Below, piece by piece: positions 38,971 to 50,894 of a stretch of 64,000 nt of DNA. Made by a program: the position numbers and the translations under genes. Every line of letters begins with the position of its first letter. Positions within the stretch are counted from its first letter, which is position 1. The notes under the pieces are model-generated. The model was given only the letters and a program-made list of their open reading frames with translations. It had not been told where the DNA came from and made no database searches. Source of the DNA: Polynucleobacter sp. TUM22923 (GTDB lineage: Bacteria > Pseudomonadota > Gammaproteobacteria > Burkholderiales > Burkholderiaceae); assembly GCF_030295705.1 (NCBI RefSeq), contig NZ_AP027274.1:1488001-1552000 (forward strand), read 5' to 3'.

Positions 38971-39010
38971 GGCAGTTCACAAGCTAAGTCTTACAGCTTA
39001 GAAATACATG

Positions 39011-39042
39011 AAAGAGGCTAATTTATTTAGCCTCTTTTTTTT
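39011..39042. terminator. Bidirectional terminator between aroG and the adenosyltransferase gene
   Basis: Eleven-base perfect stem AAAGAGGCTAA/TTAGCCTCTTT (39011-39021 and 39027-39037) with a five-base loop, then a T-run to 39042. The loop and right arm overlap the last codons and stop of the minus-strand gene, so that gene is terminated almost at its stop codon. Confidence 0.92.
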
Positions 39043-39592
39043 CGTGCTTCCAAAGTACATCATCACCACCAGCAGCGCGATTCAGTACCCGCGCCAATAC
39101 AAATAGAAGGTCAGATAAACGATTTACGTACTGTCGTGGTGAATCATACAAAGGCTCTTCCCGTCCCAAGCGCACAATCGATCGCTCAGCGCGCCTGCAT
39201 ACCGTCCTACAAACGTGTGCCTGTGCGGCTGCCCGAGAACCTCCCGGTAAGATGAATTCTGTCAAAGGTGGCAATGTAGCATTGTATTTTTCCAGCCAAA
39301 TATCAAGTTGGGCCACCTGCTCTGGCTTAAGCAATGTGTAGTTGGGAATACAAAGCTCTCCGCCCAAGTCAAATAAGTCGTGCTGAACCTGGAAAAATAG
39401 GGCGTGAAACTCCTCTGAAATGGCCTCAGGGATCGATTCGGTCATTAAAACCCCGATTTCAGAGTTCAATTCGTCGACATCACCCATAGCGCAGACGCGC
39501 AAATGATCCTTTTCAACGCGACTGCCATCGCCAAGACCGGTCATACCTGCATCGCCAGTTCTAGTGGCTATTTTTGAAAGTCGATTTCCCAT
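39023..39592 (-). CDS. Cob(I)alamin adenosyltransferase, PduO type
   Basis: Makes adenosylcobalamin from ATP and reduced corrinoid. 189 residues from the ATG at 39592; a longer ORF would overlap glcD. The N-terminal ATP site is KIATRTGDAGMTGLGDG, then DVDELNSEIGV, and the C-terminal helix bundle has ILPGGSRAAAQAHVCRTVCRRAER (short blocks). No cobalamin synthesis gene or B12-dependent enzyme is nearby. An exact TATAAT ends seven bases before its ATG. Confidence 0.94.
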   Translation of the reverse strand: MGNRLSKIATRTGDAGMTGLGDGSRVEKDHLRVCAMGDVDELNSEIGVLMTESIPEAISEEFHALFFQVQHDLFDLGGELCIPNYTLLKPEQVAQLDIWLEKYNATLPPLTEFILPGGSRAAAQAHVCRTVCRRAERSIVRLGREEPLYDSPRQYVNRLSDLLFVLARVLNRAAGGDDVLWKHEKKEAK

Positions 39593-39599
39593 AGAACTA

Positions 39600-39607
39600 A
39601 TTATAAG
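39600..39607. promoter_or_regulatory. Overlapping divergent -10 elements between adenosyltransferase gene and glcD
   Basis: In an 18-base gap, ATTATAAG holds TATAAT on the minus strand (39605-39600, seven bases before that ATG) and TATAAG on the plus strand (39602-39607). Both genes may start from one symmetric core. The glcD ATG at 39611 is only three bases after the plus element, so a start at 39620 would fit a promoter here better. Confidence 0.4.
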
Positions 39608-39610
39608 TAA

Positions 39611-41125
39611 ATGGCTAAAATGATTCTTATGAACATGGTTACCCCACCCCCAGACATCGCGGCCATCGCCCTCCTTCAATCCAAATTGGTTGCAGCCTTG
39701 CGACCCATTCTTCCAGAATATGCCCTGCTTTGGGAACCTGAAGATACGATTCCCTACGAATGCGATGGTTTAGCAGCCTACAGGCGCATGCCTTTGGCCG
39801 TTGCCTTGCCAGAAACAGAGGCCCAAGTTGCCCAAATTTTGAAGATTTGCTACGCCATGGCAATCCCTGTAGTACCGCGTGGATCGGGAACTGGACTATC
39901 AGGTGGGGCAATGCCCATATCCCAAGGTTTAGTTCTGTCACTAGCTAAACTCAAAAAGATCATTCAGGTTGATCCATTTACTCGTACGGCAATAGTTCAG
40001 CCTGGGGTGCGTAATCTCGCTATTTCTGAGGCTGTTGCGCATCTAGGCCTGTATTACGCACCGGATCCCTCTTCTCAGATTGCTTGCTCCATTGGTGGCA
40101 ACGTTAATGAAAACTCTGGTGGAGTGCACTGCCTTAAATATGGATTAACGCTTCACAACATCTTACGTGTTCGTGGTCTTCTAATGAATGGTGAAGCTGT
40201 GGAATTTGGCAGTCTTGCGCCAGACGCTCCAGGCCTAGACTTACTGTCCGTCGTCATTGGTAGCGAAGGCATGCTTGCTGTGGTTACCGAGGTTACAGTA
40301 AAGCTAGTAGCTAAACCAAAATTAGCACGCGTCATTATGGCGAGTTTCGACGACATTGAAAAAGGTGGCAATGCTGTTGCTGCCATTATTGCAGCGGGCA
40401 TTATTCCTGCTGGTCTCGAAATGATGGATAAAGCAACTACAAGAGCAGTGGAAGAATTCGTACACGCAGGTTACGACCTTAATGCGGAAGCCATTTTGCT
40501 TTGTGAATCGGATGGCACACCCGAAGAAGTTGCTGAAGAAATAGAACGTATGACCAGTGTGCTGGAGCAAGCTGGCGCAAGTGGTATTCAGATTTCTCAA
40601 AATGAAGCTGAGCGTTTGAAGTTCTGGAGTGGCCGAAAAAATGCCTTCCCCGCTGCCGGTCGATTAGCTGCCGATTACTACTGTATGGATGGCACCATAC
40701 CTCGTCGCCATATCGCTACTCTACTTAAGCGTATTCAAGGTATGGAAAAAAAATATGGTCTTGCCTGCTTAAACGTATTTCATGCGGGCGACGGCAATAT
40801 GCACCCCCTTATTTTATTTAACGGTGCAGATCAAGATGAGTGGCATCGTGCAGAGGAATTTGGTACTGAAATTTTGGAAGCTTGTGTTGAATTGGATGGC
40901 ACGATTACTGGCGAGCATGGTGTAGGTATTGAAAAAATTAATTCTATGTGTGTACAGTTTGGTGAAGGTGAACGTGAATCATTTTGGGGTGTCAAGAGCG
41001 CTTTCGATCCAGAACATTTATTGAATCCCGACAAAGCTATCCCGACCCTCAATCGTTGCGCTGAATATGGTCGTATGCGAATCAGTGGCGGCAATTTACC
41101 CCATCCAGAGTTGGAGCGCTTTTAA
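39611..41125 (+). CDS. glcD: Glycolate oxidase subunit GlcD (FAD-linked)
   Basis: FAD-binding subunit of the glycolate dehydrogenase that oxidises glycolate to glyoxylate. Up to 504 residues, with in-frame ATGs at 39611, 39620, 39629 and 39635, so the true start is uncertain. FAD-domain motifs are PVVPRGSGTGLSGGAMP and APDPSSQIACSIGGNVNENSGG (short blocks). The C-terminal FAD oxidase part has NVFHAGDGNMHPLILF and TGEHGVGIEK. Its stop overlaps the glcE start by one base (TAATG). Confidence 0.95.
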   Translation: MAKMILMNMVTPPPDIAAIALLQSKLVAALRPILPEYALLWEPEDTIPYECDGLAAYRRMPLAVALPETEAQVAQILKICYAMAIPVVPRGSGTGLSGGAMPISQGLVLSLAKLKKIIQVDPFTRTAIVQPGVRNLAISEAVAHLGLYYAPDPSSQIACSIGGNVNENSGGVHCLKYGLTLHNILRVRGLLMNGEAVEFGSLAPDAPGLDLLSVVIGSEGMLAVVTEVTVKLVAKPKLARVIMASFDDIEKGGNAVAAIIAAGIIPAGLEMMDKATTRAVEEFVHAGYDLNAEAILLCESDGTPEEVAEEIERMTSVLEQAGASGIQISQNEAERLKFWSGRKNAFPAAGRLAADYYCMDGTIPRRHIATLLKRIQGMEKKYGLACLNVFHAGDGNMHPLILFNGADQDEWHRAEEFGTEILEACVELDGTITGEHGVGIEKINSMCVQFGEGERESFWGVKSAFDPEHLLNPDKAIPTLNRCAEYGRMRISGGNLPHPELERF

Positions 41126-42291
41126 TGCCGCGTAAAAATTCTAATCCTGCTGCTATCAAACAAATTGAATTATTTCGTGAGCAAATTTTAACCGCCGCTA
41201 AAACGCAGACACCTCTCTCAATTCAAGGTGGTGGCACTAAGTCTTGGTATGGAAATAACAATCAATTTGCTAAGCTAGATACGCGCCCCTACTCCGGCAT
41301 TCTGGAATACCAACCCGAAGAATTAGTGATCACTGCCTGCGCTGGCACACCCTTAAAAGAAATTGAGGCCGCTCTAACGGACAAGAATCAAATGCTCCCG
41401 TTTGAGCCGCCACACTTTGGTGAAAATGCTACTTTTGGCGGGGCAATTGCTGCAGGTCTTGCAGGACCTGGCAGAATTAGCGCTGGCAATCTGCGAGATT
41501 TTGTATTGGGTGCGCGCATCATGGATGGCAAAGGCCAGGACTTATCTTTTGGCGGCCAAGTAATGAAGAACGTTGCTGGATATGACGTGTCACGCTTACT
41601 ACCAGGCTCTATGGGCACCCTATCCCTCTTACTAGAAGCATCAGTTAAGGTGTTACCGAAACCCGCAGCAACAACAACGCTTCGGTGCGCAGTCACACAA
41701 GCACATGCCTTGCAACTCACCAATCAATGGGCTGGCCAGCCTTTACCCCTTGCAGCAAGTTGCTGGATTGGTTCAGCCAAGTCAGATAAGGAGGGTGTGC
41801 TGACGATTCGTTTGTCGGGTGCAGCCGCTGCTGTGAAAGCAGCGATTCCTTTAATGAGTGCCGCTGTAAATGCTGTTGAACTAGACCCAGAAGATGCCCA
41901 AGTGTTCTGGCGTCATCTACGCGAACAACAATTACCTAGCTTTACTAATCTGGGTCCAGATGAAACGCTATATCGTTTATCGCTACCAGCAGCCTGTGGC
42001 TCACTCACCCTGCCAGGTATGCAAGATGAGATTGTGCTGGAGTGGCACGGCCAACAGCGCTGGTTAAAAGCGCCTGGTGATGAAGCGACCTTTGCCACCA
42101 TCAAGGTACTTGTTAATACACACGGAGGACATGCTAGCCGCTTCAAGCAGGGTGTCAATGTGGATCCAAGCTACCAACGATTTACCCTCTTGAGCGAACA
42201 AGCCCATTCAGCTGCACTAGAGGCTGTTCAAGCGCGCCTGCGCAATGCATTCGATCCAGCAGGTGTATTTGCTTCTCACCGCCTTCCATAA
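41125..42291 (+). CDS. glcE: Glycolate oxidase subunit GlcE
   Basis: Second FAD-type subunit, 388 residues. It has an N-terminal PCMH-type FAD domain (SIQGGGTKSWYG, YQPEELVITACAGTPLKEIEAAL, FGGAIAAGLAGPGRISAGN, QVMKNVAGYDVSRLLPGSMG; short blocks) but lacks the full C-terminal oxidase domain seen in GlcD, as expected for GlcE. It is coupled to glcD, and glcF follows eight bases downstream. Confidence 0.94.
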   Translation: MPRKNSNPAAIKQIELFREQILTAAKTQTPLSIQGGGTKSWYGNNNQFAKLDTRPYSGILEYQPEELVITACAGTPLKEIEAALTDKNQMLPFEPPHFGENATFGGAIAAGLAGPGRISAGNLRDFVLGARIMDGKGQDLSFGGQVMKNVAGYDVSRLLPGSMGTLSLLLEASVKVLPKPAATTTLRCAVTQAHALQLTNQWAGQPLPLAASCWIGSAKSDKEGVLTIRLSGAAAAVKAAIPLMSAAVNAVELDPEDAQVFWRHLREQQLPSFTNLGPDETLYRLSLPAACGSLTLPGMQDEIVLEWHGQQRWLKAPGDEATFATIKVLVNTHGGHASRFKQGVNVDPSYQRFTLLSEQAHSAALEAVQARLRNAFDPAGVFASHRLP

Positions 42292-42299
42292 GCCCTTAC

Positions 42300-43580
42300 A
42301 TGCAAACTCAACTCGCCCCCCAATTTGCCAATACTGCTGATGGTATTGAAGCCGCCCGAATTCTTGGTAAATGCGTTCACTGCGGTTTCTGCACTGCGAC
42401 CTGCCCTACCTACCAAATTCTGGGTGATGAATTAGATGGCCCACGTGGTCGCATCTACTTGATCAAACAAATGGCTGAAGGTCAGGCACCTACGGAAAAA
42501 ACCCGTCTGCACCTAGACCGCTGCTTGACTTGCCGTAACTGCGAAAGTACCTGTCCTAGTGGCGTGCAGTATGGCAATCTGATTGATATTGGTCGCAAAT
42601 GGGCGGAAGAGAAAACTGCCCCACGCCCACTTTCACAACGACTGACTCGTTGGGCCCTAAAAGAGGGTTTGACTAGCCCGCTTTTATTTAACTCAGCGAT
42701 GACGCTTGGTCGCTTAGTGCGCCCCCTAATGCCAAGTAGCATCAAGCGTAAGGTACCTGAAATTAAAAATAAAGCGTTAGCGAGCGATACAGATCCCTAT
42801 GCAAGACCAACCACTCAGCATGCTCGCAAAATGTTATTGCTAGAGGGTTGCGTGCAACCGGGTATGCTGCCCAATATTAATTCTGCTACTGCACGTGTAT
42901 TAGATGCGCTAAAAATTGAACTTATTAGCGCACCAAATGCTACTTGTTGCGGAGCATTGCGCTATCACTTAAATGATCAAGTAGGCGGCCTAGACAATGC
43001 CAGACAAAATATCGATGCCTGGTGGCCACTGATAGAAAAGGGTGCAGAGGCAATTGTGATGACAGCCTCTGGCTGCGGCGTTTTGGCTAAAGATTATGGA
43101 CATCTACTGGCTGGCGATGCCGTATATGCAGCTAAAGCAAAAAAGGTTTCTGATCTCACCAAAGATATCTCTGAAATTCTTCCCCTTTTACAGACTGAGC
43201 TACTAGCACTCGTCGGAGCGGATCCAAAGCCAGGCGTCGTATACCACCCACCCTGCACCTTGCAACATGGTCAACAAATTCGAGGAAAAGTAGAGGGTCT
43301 ATTAGCCAGTATTGGTATTGGTGCGCGCTTATGTGCAGACAGCCACCTATGTTGTGGCTCCGCAGGCACTTACTCAGTGACCCAGCCGGAACTCTCCGAT
43401 CAGCTGCGCAAAAATAAGCTGGCGCACTTACAGGCTGCCTGTGAAGAATCTGGTGCTCAAGTCATTGTTTCTGGCAACGTCGGCTGTATCTCTCACCTGC
43501 AGCAAGATGACACTCCAGTATTGCACTGGATAGAAATCGTAGATCAGTTGATCACCCGAAAATCTACCCCCTCATCATGA
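42300..43580 (+). CDS. glcF: Glycolate oxidase iron-sulfur subunit GlcF
   Basis: 426 residues. Two 4Fe-4S ferredoxin-type motifs are present: CVHCGFCTATCP (Cys 25, 28, 31, 35) and CLTCRNCESTCP (about 75-86). Two C-terminal CCG-type domains follow (LEGCVQPGM, CCGALRYH; HPPCTLQHGQ, CCGSAGTYS). It passes electrons from GlcDE to the quinone pool. No glcC regulator or malate synthase is in the window. The stop overlaps the yggS start as ATGA. Confidence 0.96.
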   Translation: MQTQLAPQFANTADGIEAARILGKCVHCGFCTATCPTYQILGDELDGPRGRIYLIKQMAEGQAPTEKTRLHLDRCLTCRNCESTCPSGVQYGNLIDIGRKWAEEKTAPRPLSQRLTRWALKEGLTSPLLFNSAMTLGRLVRPLMPSSIKRKVPEIKNKALASDTDPYARPTTQHARKMLLLEGCVQPGMLPNINSATARVLDALKIELISAPNATCCGALRYHLNDQVGGLDNARQNIDAWWPLIEKGAEAIVMTASGCGVLAKDYGHLLAGDAVYAAKAKKVSDLTKDISEILPLLQTELLALVGADPKPGVVYHPPCTLQHGQQIRGKVEGLLASIGIGARLCADSHLCCGSAGTYSVTQPELSDQLRKNKLAHLQAACEESGAQVIVSGNVGCISHLQQDDTPVLHWIEIVDQLITRKSTPSS

Positions 43581-44302
43581 ACAACATTACCAACAATTTA
43601 ATGCTGGTAAGGCAGAGGTTAGAGCTTGCAGCAATAGCCGCAAAAAGGGAGCCGGAAGATATCCAGCTACTAGCAGTTAGCAAAACATTCCCTGCAAGAG
43701 CAATTGAAGAGGCAATGCACGCCGGACATACTGCTTTTGGAGAAAACTACGTTCAAGAAGGGGTTGAGAAAATTCAGCAACTGGCTAAATTACGCCCTTG
43801 GCTTGAATGGCACTTTATTGGCCCACTCCAAAGTAATAAGACAAGAGAGGTCGCCGAACACTTTGATTGGGTTCACAGCATTGATCGCCTCAAAATTGCA
43901 GAACGTCTGTCCGCGCAGCGTGGTGAGTTCCCCAACCTTGGACCATTGCAAGTTTGCGTTCAAATTAATGTGAGTGAGGAAGACAGTAAAAGCGGTCTAC
44001 CCCTAGAAGAAGTAGAGGCCTTGTGTACTGCAATTACTAAACTTCCCCATTTAGTGTTGAGGGGGCTCATGGCAATTCCAGCTCCTAGCAAAGATATTGT
44101 CCAACAACGTCAAGCACTAGCAGCCGTTAGGGAGTGCTTTATTGGAATCAAAACAATGCATATCGCAGATTTTGGTTATGACTTTTTTGATACCCTCTCA
44201 ATGGGTATGTCAGATGATTTAGAGGCCGCTATTACTGAAGGAAGCACAATCGTGCGCGTCGGAAGTGCTATTTTCGGGAAGCGCGATAAGATCTCAGCAT
44301 GA
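43577..44302 (+). CDS. yggS: Pyridoxal phosphate homeostasis protein YggS
   Basis: PLP-binding protein of the YggS/PROSC family, 241 residues, single TIM-barrel domain. The PLP lysine is K36 in LLAVSKTFPA, followed by FGENYVQEGVEKI, WHFIGPLQSNKTR and the phosphate-binding SMGMSDDLEAAI and GSTIVRVGSAIFG. Coupling with proC (ATGA overlap) is the usual neighbourhood. Linkage to glcDEF in front is less common. Confidence 0.96.
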   Translation: MNNITNNLMLVRQRLELAAIAAKREPEDIQLLAVSKTFPARAIEEAMHAGHTAFGENYVQEGVEKIQQLAKLRPWLEWHFIGPLQSNKTREVAEHFDWVHSIDRLKIAERLSAQRGEFPNLGPLQVCVQINVSEEDSKSGLPLEEVEALCTAITKLPHLVLRGLMAIPAPSKDIVQQRQALAAVRECFIGIKTMHIADFGYDFFDTLSMGMSDDLEAAITEGSTIVRVGSAIFGKRDKISA

Positions 44303-45177
44303 ACACTATATCAATGAATCAAAATGCCCACATCACTTTTATTGGCGGTGGCAATATGGGTCGCGCTCTTATCAGTGGCTTATTGGCGAGCGGGTTTAGG
44401 ACTGATCAGTTTTCGGTAGTCGAAGCAAATGCGGTCACAAGCCAAAAATTACAACAAGACTTCGGAATTCAAGTCATAGATGCTGTGGATCAAATCGCAT
44501 TAGATTTCTCAAAAAATAATGTTGTCGTGATGGCCGTCAAGCCACAAGATTTTTCAGTGGTAGCAAAAACATTAAGTGCAAAACTAAAACCATCATCTGC
44601 ATCTCCAGCTACACCAGCAACTACACCTCTGGTTTTGAGTATTGCTGCTGGTATCCGACTTCAAGATATGAGTCGCTGGCTTGACCACGACTGCTGTGTC
44701 CGCGCCATGCCTAACACCCCAGCTTTAATTGGAAAAGGAATAACCGGTTTATTTGCGGATGCCTCTGTAGGTGCCACTGACCACGCCCTCGCAGAAACCA
44801 TTTGCTATGCAGTAGGCCAAACCGTATGGGTCAAAGAAGAGAGGCTCATCGATGCAGTTACTGCTGTTTCTGGAAGCGGCCCTGCTTATGTTTTCGCTTT
44901 CTTGGAAGCACTGCAAGCTAGTGGTGAAAAACTGGGGCTTGATGCAATAACCGCCCGCAAACTAGCTTATGCCACATTAGAAGGTGCTAGCAAGCTAGCG
45001 CACAACTCCGACGAGCCTGCTAGCATCCTACGGGAGCGCGTTACCTCAAAAGGCGGCACCACTGCTGCAGCACTTGACGCTCTCAAACAATTGGACTGGC
45101 AAGGTGCTCTTGAAAAAGCGATTCACGCGGCTAATCAACGCAGTCAGGCCATGGGTAATGAATTTGGTCAGAATTAA
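44299..45177 (+). CDS. proC: Pyrroline-5-carboxylate reductase
   Basis: Last step of proline synthesis, NAD(P)H-dependent. 292 residues. The Rossmann motif FIGGGNMGRALI is near 14-25, VVMAVKPQDF follows, and the C-terminal signature has AVSGSGPAYVFAFLEA and the RERVTSKGGTTAAAL segment. An Ala/Thr/Ser/Pro-rich insert occurs at about 95-115. The start overlaps the yggS stop by four bases. It ends seven bases from the convergent ubiA stop with no hairpin. Confidence 0.97.
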   Translation: MNTISMNQNAHITFIGGGNMGRALISGLLASGFRTDQFSVVEANAVTSQKLQQDFGIQVIDAVDQIALDFSKNNVVVMAVKPQDFSVVAKTLSAKLKPSSASPATPATTPLVLSIAAGIRLQDMSRWLDHDCCVRAMPNTPALIGKGITGLFADASVGATDHALAETICYAVGQTVWVKEERLIDAVTAVSGSGPAYVFAFLEALQASGEKLGLDAITARKLAYATLEGASKLAHNSDEPASILRERVTSKGGTTAAALDALKQLDWQGALEKAIHAANQRSQAMGNEFGQN

Positions 45178-45184
45178 GTTAGGA

Positions 45185-46051
45185 TCAGCTAAGAGCAAAT
45201 CCTAGTACGATTCCCAAAAACAAAAATCCGCCCAGCCAGTTGTTATGGCGAAACGCCTGAAAGCAATCTGCGCGATTTCTGGATGAAACGAGTCTAAGGT
45301 GGTACAGAGCGCAAACTAGCGCCAAACTCCATCCCAGCCAAAAGTAATGATTTAAGTGGGTCAATTGCGCAACTACTATTTGGCTAATGAGTAAGATCCC
45401 ATAGCTAATCGCGATCGCTAGAACATCAAATCGACCAAAGGTAATAGCAGAAGTTCTCAGCCCTAAGCGCAGATCATCATCTCGGTCGACCATGGCATAA
45501 GCGGTGTCATACGCAATCGCCCAGAAAATATTTCCGATAAATAAAACCCAAGCCTCTAGCGGAATAAATCCCAGTACGGCCGCATAAGCCATCGGAATGC
45601 CAAACCCAAATGCTATTCCTAAGACTGCCTGTGGAACAGCTAAAAAACGCTTAGTAAAGGGGTAAATAATGGCGACTGCTACAGCACCAATAGAGAGTAC
45701 TTTGGTCAGCGGATTGAGAGTTTGTATCAGCAGAAAAGAAAGGAGCGCTAATATAGCGGCAACCATCAAGGCCTCTTTTCCAGAAATCTTGCCGCTAGTA
45801 ATGGGGCGATCTTTCGTTCTCAAGACGTAGCGATCAAAGTCACGATCAGCGTAGTCATTCATTGCGCAACCAGCACTACGCATCAAAAATGTACCTAGAA
45901 TAAATATGATTAGTACATCTACATCCGGTGGACCCCCGCTAGCCAACCACAGCGCCCACAAAGTAGGCCACAGTAAAAGCAAGGTTCCGATAGGCTTATC
46001 TAAGCGCACTAAATGAGCATAAGCAACTAGTCGTAAGCAGAAATGATTCAT
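45185..46051 (-). CDS. ubiA: 4-hydroxybenzoate polyprenyltransferase
   Basis: Inner-membrane prenyltransferase joining a polyprenyl chain to 4-hydroxybenzoate in ubiquinone synthesis. 288 residues from the ATG at 46051 (a TTG one codon earlier is also open). About eight or nine hydrophobic helices. The two Asp-rich motifs are [19 protein letters not shown] and [20 protein letters not shown]. It follows recG on the same strand after ten bases, and a recG-ubiA pairing is likely cotranscribed. Confidence 0.97.
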   Translation of the reverse strand: MNHFCLRLVAYAHLVRLDKPIGTLLLLWPTLWALWLASGGPPDVDVLIIFILGTFLMRSAGCAMNDYADRDFDRYVLRTKDRPITSGKISGKEALMVAAILALLSFLLIQTLNPLTKVLSIGAVAVAIIYPFTKRFLAVPQAVLGIAFGFGIPMAYAAVLGFIPLEAWVLFIGNIFWAIAYDTAYAMVDRDDDLRLGLRTSAITFGRFDVLAIAISYGILLISQIVVAQLTHLNHYFWLGWSLALVCALYHLRLVSSRNRADCFQAFRHNNWLGGFLFLGIVLGFALS

Positions 46052-46061
46052 CAAAGAATTA

Positions 46062-48167
46062 TCAGGCTTTCAGAAATTCTGTGCGAGACCCTAGCCAACG
46101 CTCTAGATGTCTTCCTACTAAATCTGAATGCTCATCCAATAATCGATCAGCGGCTGTTTGCGCTAACTCAATTAACCAAGCGTCTCGCTGAAGGTCTACA
46201 AAACGCAACATCGCATCACCTGACTGCTTCGCTCCCAGCAATTCTCCAGGGCCACGGAGTGATAAGTCTCGCTCTGCAATAACAAAGCCATCCGTAGTTT
46301 CTCTTAGGGTTTGTAGGCGCTCTTTCGCTGCCATTGACAGTGGCTCTGCGTACATCAAAATACACACGGAGTCTGCCGAACCGCGGCCTACGCGCCCCCT
46401 TAATTGATGTATCTGGGCATAGCCAAAGCGCTCTGCATGTTCGATCACCATCAGCGCTGCATTGGGAACATCAACACCGACTTCAATCACTGTAGTGGCT
46501 ACTAATAGCTGAATTTCATTCGCCTTAAATGATGCCATCACAGCAGCCTTCTCCTCGCTTTTTAATCTGCCGTGAACCAAGCCTACTTTAAAATGAGGTA
46601 AGGCCTGAGTGAGCTGCTCAAAACTCTCTACAGCAGTTTGCAATTGAAGGACTTCTGACTCCTCAATTAATGGACATACCCAATATGCCTGTAACCCTTT
46701 AGCTAACCAATCATGCAAGCCCCCAATCACCTCATCGCGACGGGCAGCTTTGACAACCTTCGTTGTAATTGGCTTACGACCCGGTGGCAACTCATCAATT
46801 ACTGAAACATCAAGATCAGCATAATATGTCATCGCAAGTGTCCTCGGAATAGGCGTTGCCGACATCATTAATTGATGACAATAAAATAACTCTGAACCTA
46901 CCCGTTGCTGAATTTCTAAACGCTGCCGAACCCCAAAACGATGCTGCTCGTCAATGACCGCCAAACCCAGCTTTGAAAAACTGACCTTATCCTGAATGAG
47001 GGCATGTGTGCCAATAATTAATTGCGCAGCACCACTTTCAATCATTTCCTGTGCCAATCTTTTTTCTTTTGCCTTCAAGCTTCCGGAGAGCCAGGCAACC
47101 TTCACACCTAATGGCTCGAACCACTCTTGCATCTTAAGATGGTGCTGCTCTGCCAAGATTTCTGTGGGAGCCATAATGGCTGCTTGATATCCATGATCGA
47201 TGGCGCGTGCCGCTGCTAAAGCAGCAATCACTGTCTTGCCGCTACCCACATCGCCCTGTAGTAATCGATTCATTGGAAAAGTATTTGAGAGATCACTCCC
47301 TATCTGCCGCCATACGCGTGCTTGAGCACCCGTCAGCTCAAACGGCAATACCTTGAATAAACCCTCTTCAATGCTCGTTGATGCGCTTGCTCCATCATTA
47401 TTCGTTTCGTCATTGCGTATTGCGACTAACTTTTTGAAACAAGGTGCACGTCTTTCTCTACGAATCGCGTGCGCCCGCTTTAATGAAATTTGTTGCGCCA
47501 GTAATTCTTCAAACTGCACACGACGCCAAGCGGGGTGCGTGCGCTCTAACAATGACTGAGTATTGGCATCTGCGGGGGGCTGATGGAGGTATGTAATCGC
47601 TTCTTGCAAAGGAGGCCAATCCCGAGTCGGCAGAATTTCTGATGTCAGGCTGGCGGGTAAAAATTCAGCCAAGCTCTCCTTCAAACTGGGATCCTGCAAT
47701 GCCTTGAGTACCGCCTTACGAATAATAGTTTGGGATAAGCCGGCACTGGCAGGATAGACCGGCGTCAAACACGCAGACAGGGGCGCATCCGCAGTTACAG
47801 CACGCACAATCGGATGAACCATCTCTGCACCCAAGAACCCATCGCGCACCTCTCCGCGCACACGAATATGACTTCCAACTGCCATTTGTTTTTGTTGGCT
47901 AGGATAAAAATTGAGAAAGCGGAGCCCAAGTGAGCCCGTATCATCCTCAATCGTAACTAGTAACTGTCTTCTGGGCCGAAAAAGGACTTGACTGCGAATA
48001 ACGACCCCTTGGGTCTGAATCGCATTAAACTTGCCTAGTCCTAAGGCTTCCTCAATTGTGAAAAGCTCAGTCTCATCCTCATAACGGGATGGGAGGTGCA
48101 AAGCAAGAGCCATAGGGCTGTTTAAACCCATTTTTTCGAGTGCAGTTGGCGGTCGCTTATTCGTCAT
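46062..48167 (-). CDS. recG: ATP-dependent DNA helicase RecG
   Basis: Superfamily 2 branch-migration helicase that remodels stalled forks. 701 residues from the ATG at 48167; the longer ORF would overlap the queA start. An N-terminal wedge/OB domain (about 60-160) precedes the helicase core: GDVGSGKT Walker A, DEQHRFGV (DEQH box), [13 protein letters not shown], and motif [12 protein letters not shown]. It diverges from queA over 30 bases. Confidence 0.97.
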   Translation of the reverse strand: MTNKRPPTALEKMGLNSPMALALHLPSRYEDETELFTIEEALGLGKFNAIQTQGVVIRSQVLFRPRRQLLVTIEDDTGSLGLRFLNFYPSQQKQMAVGSHIRVRGEVRDGFLGAEMVHPIVRAVTADAPLSACLTPVYPASAGLSQTIIRKAVLKALQDPSLKESLAEFLPASLTSEILPTRDWPPLQEAITYLHQPPADANTQSLLERTHPAWRRVQFEELLAQQISLKRAHAIRRERRAPCFKKLVAIRNDETNNDGASASTSIEEGLFKVLPFELTGAQARVWRQIGSDLSNTFPMNRLLQGDVGSGKTVIAALAAARAIDHGYQAAIMAPTEILAEQHHLKMQEWFEPLGVKVAWLSGSLKAKEKRLAQEMIESGAAQLIIGTHALIQDKVSFSKLGLAVIDEQHRFGVRQRLEIQQRVGSELFYCHQLMMSATPIPRTLAMTYYADLDVSVIDELPPGRKPITTKVVKAARRDEVIGGLHDWLAKGLQAYWVCPLIEESEVLQLQTAVESFEQLTQALPHFKVGLVHGRLKSEEKAAVMASFKANEIQLLVATTVIEVGVDVPNAALMVIEHAERFGYAQIHQLRGRVGRGSADSVCILMYAEPLSMAAKERLQTLRETTDGFVIAERDLSLRGPGELLGAKQSGDAMLRFVDLQRDAWLIELAQTAADRLLDEHSDLVGRHLERWLGSRTEFLKA

Positions 48168-48197
48168 CTTTAAAATCCAATACCTGATGTTAATGCC

Positions 48198-50398
<2,201 letters not shown>

Positions 50399-50542
50399 TG
50401 GCCCCTAGGCAACACAAGCACCTTCAATTGACCTTAAATCAGCCTTCAGAGCCCCATACAGTTTAGAATTGCGGCTTTACGGCTGTGTTGTATCAGCCTA
50501 AATCTAAAGCAGTTTTCCATCAGTGATTAACGGAGGTTTTAT

Positions 50543-50869
50543 ATGTGGATTAGTAACGCGTTTGCCCAGGCTCCAGCCGCGGGTGCAGATTCCAATGGCT
50601 TAATGAGCTTTCTTCCCCTAGTGTTGATGTTCGCAGTCTTGTACTTCATCATGATTCGCCCACAAATGAAGCGTCAAAAAGAAACCAAAGCAATGTTGGA
50701 GTCTTTATCAGTTGGCGATGAAGTGGTGACCGTTGGCGGCATTATCGGCAAGGTAACTTCCTTAAAAGACCAAGTAGTTACGGTAGAAATTTCTGCTGGC
50801 ACCGAAGTGCAGATGCAAAAAGGCGCTATCACTACGGTACTGCCAAAGGGTTCACTAAAATCCGCTTAA
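50543..50869 (+). CDS. yajC: Sec translocon accessory protein YajC
   Basis: Single-span membrane protein that joins SecD-SecF. 108 residues. One transmembrane segment (about 22-42, LPLVLMFAVLYFIMIRPQMK) is followed by the cytoplasmic GDEVVTVGGIIGKVTSL domain. A strong GGAGGT five bases before the ATG is one of the best ribosome sites in the window and suits a protein needed in many copies. Confidence 0.97.
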   Translation: MWISNAFAQAPAAGADSNGLMSFLPLVLMFAVLYFIMIRPQMKRQKETKAMLESLSVGDEVVTVGGIIGKVTSLKDQVVTVEISAGTEVQMQKGAITTVLPKGSLKSA

Positions 50870-50894
50870 TCTGTTTGCTTAAAAGTCTTTCAAT

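Noticed and set aside
50399..50542. Possible promoter for yajC-secDF in the gap after tgt
   Set aside because: TTGACC is present but no -10 at usable spacing; only the yajC ribosome site is convincing.
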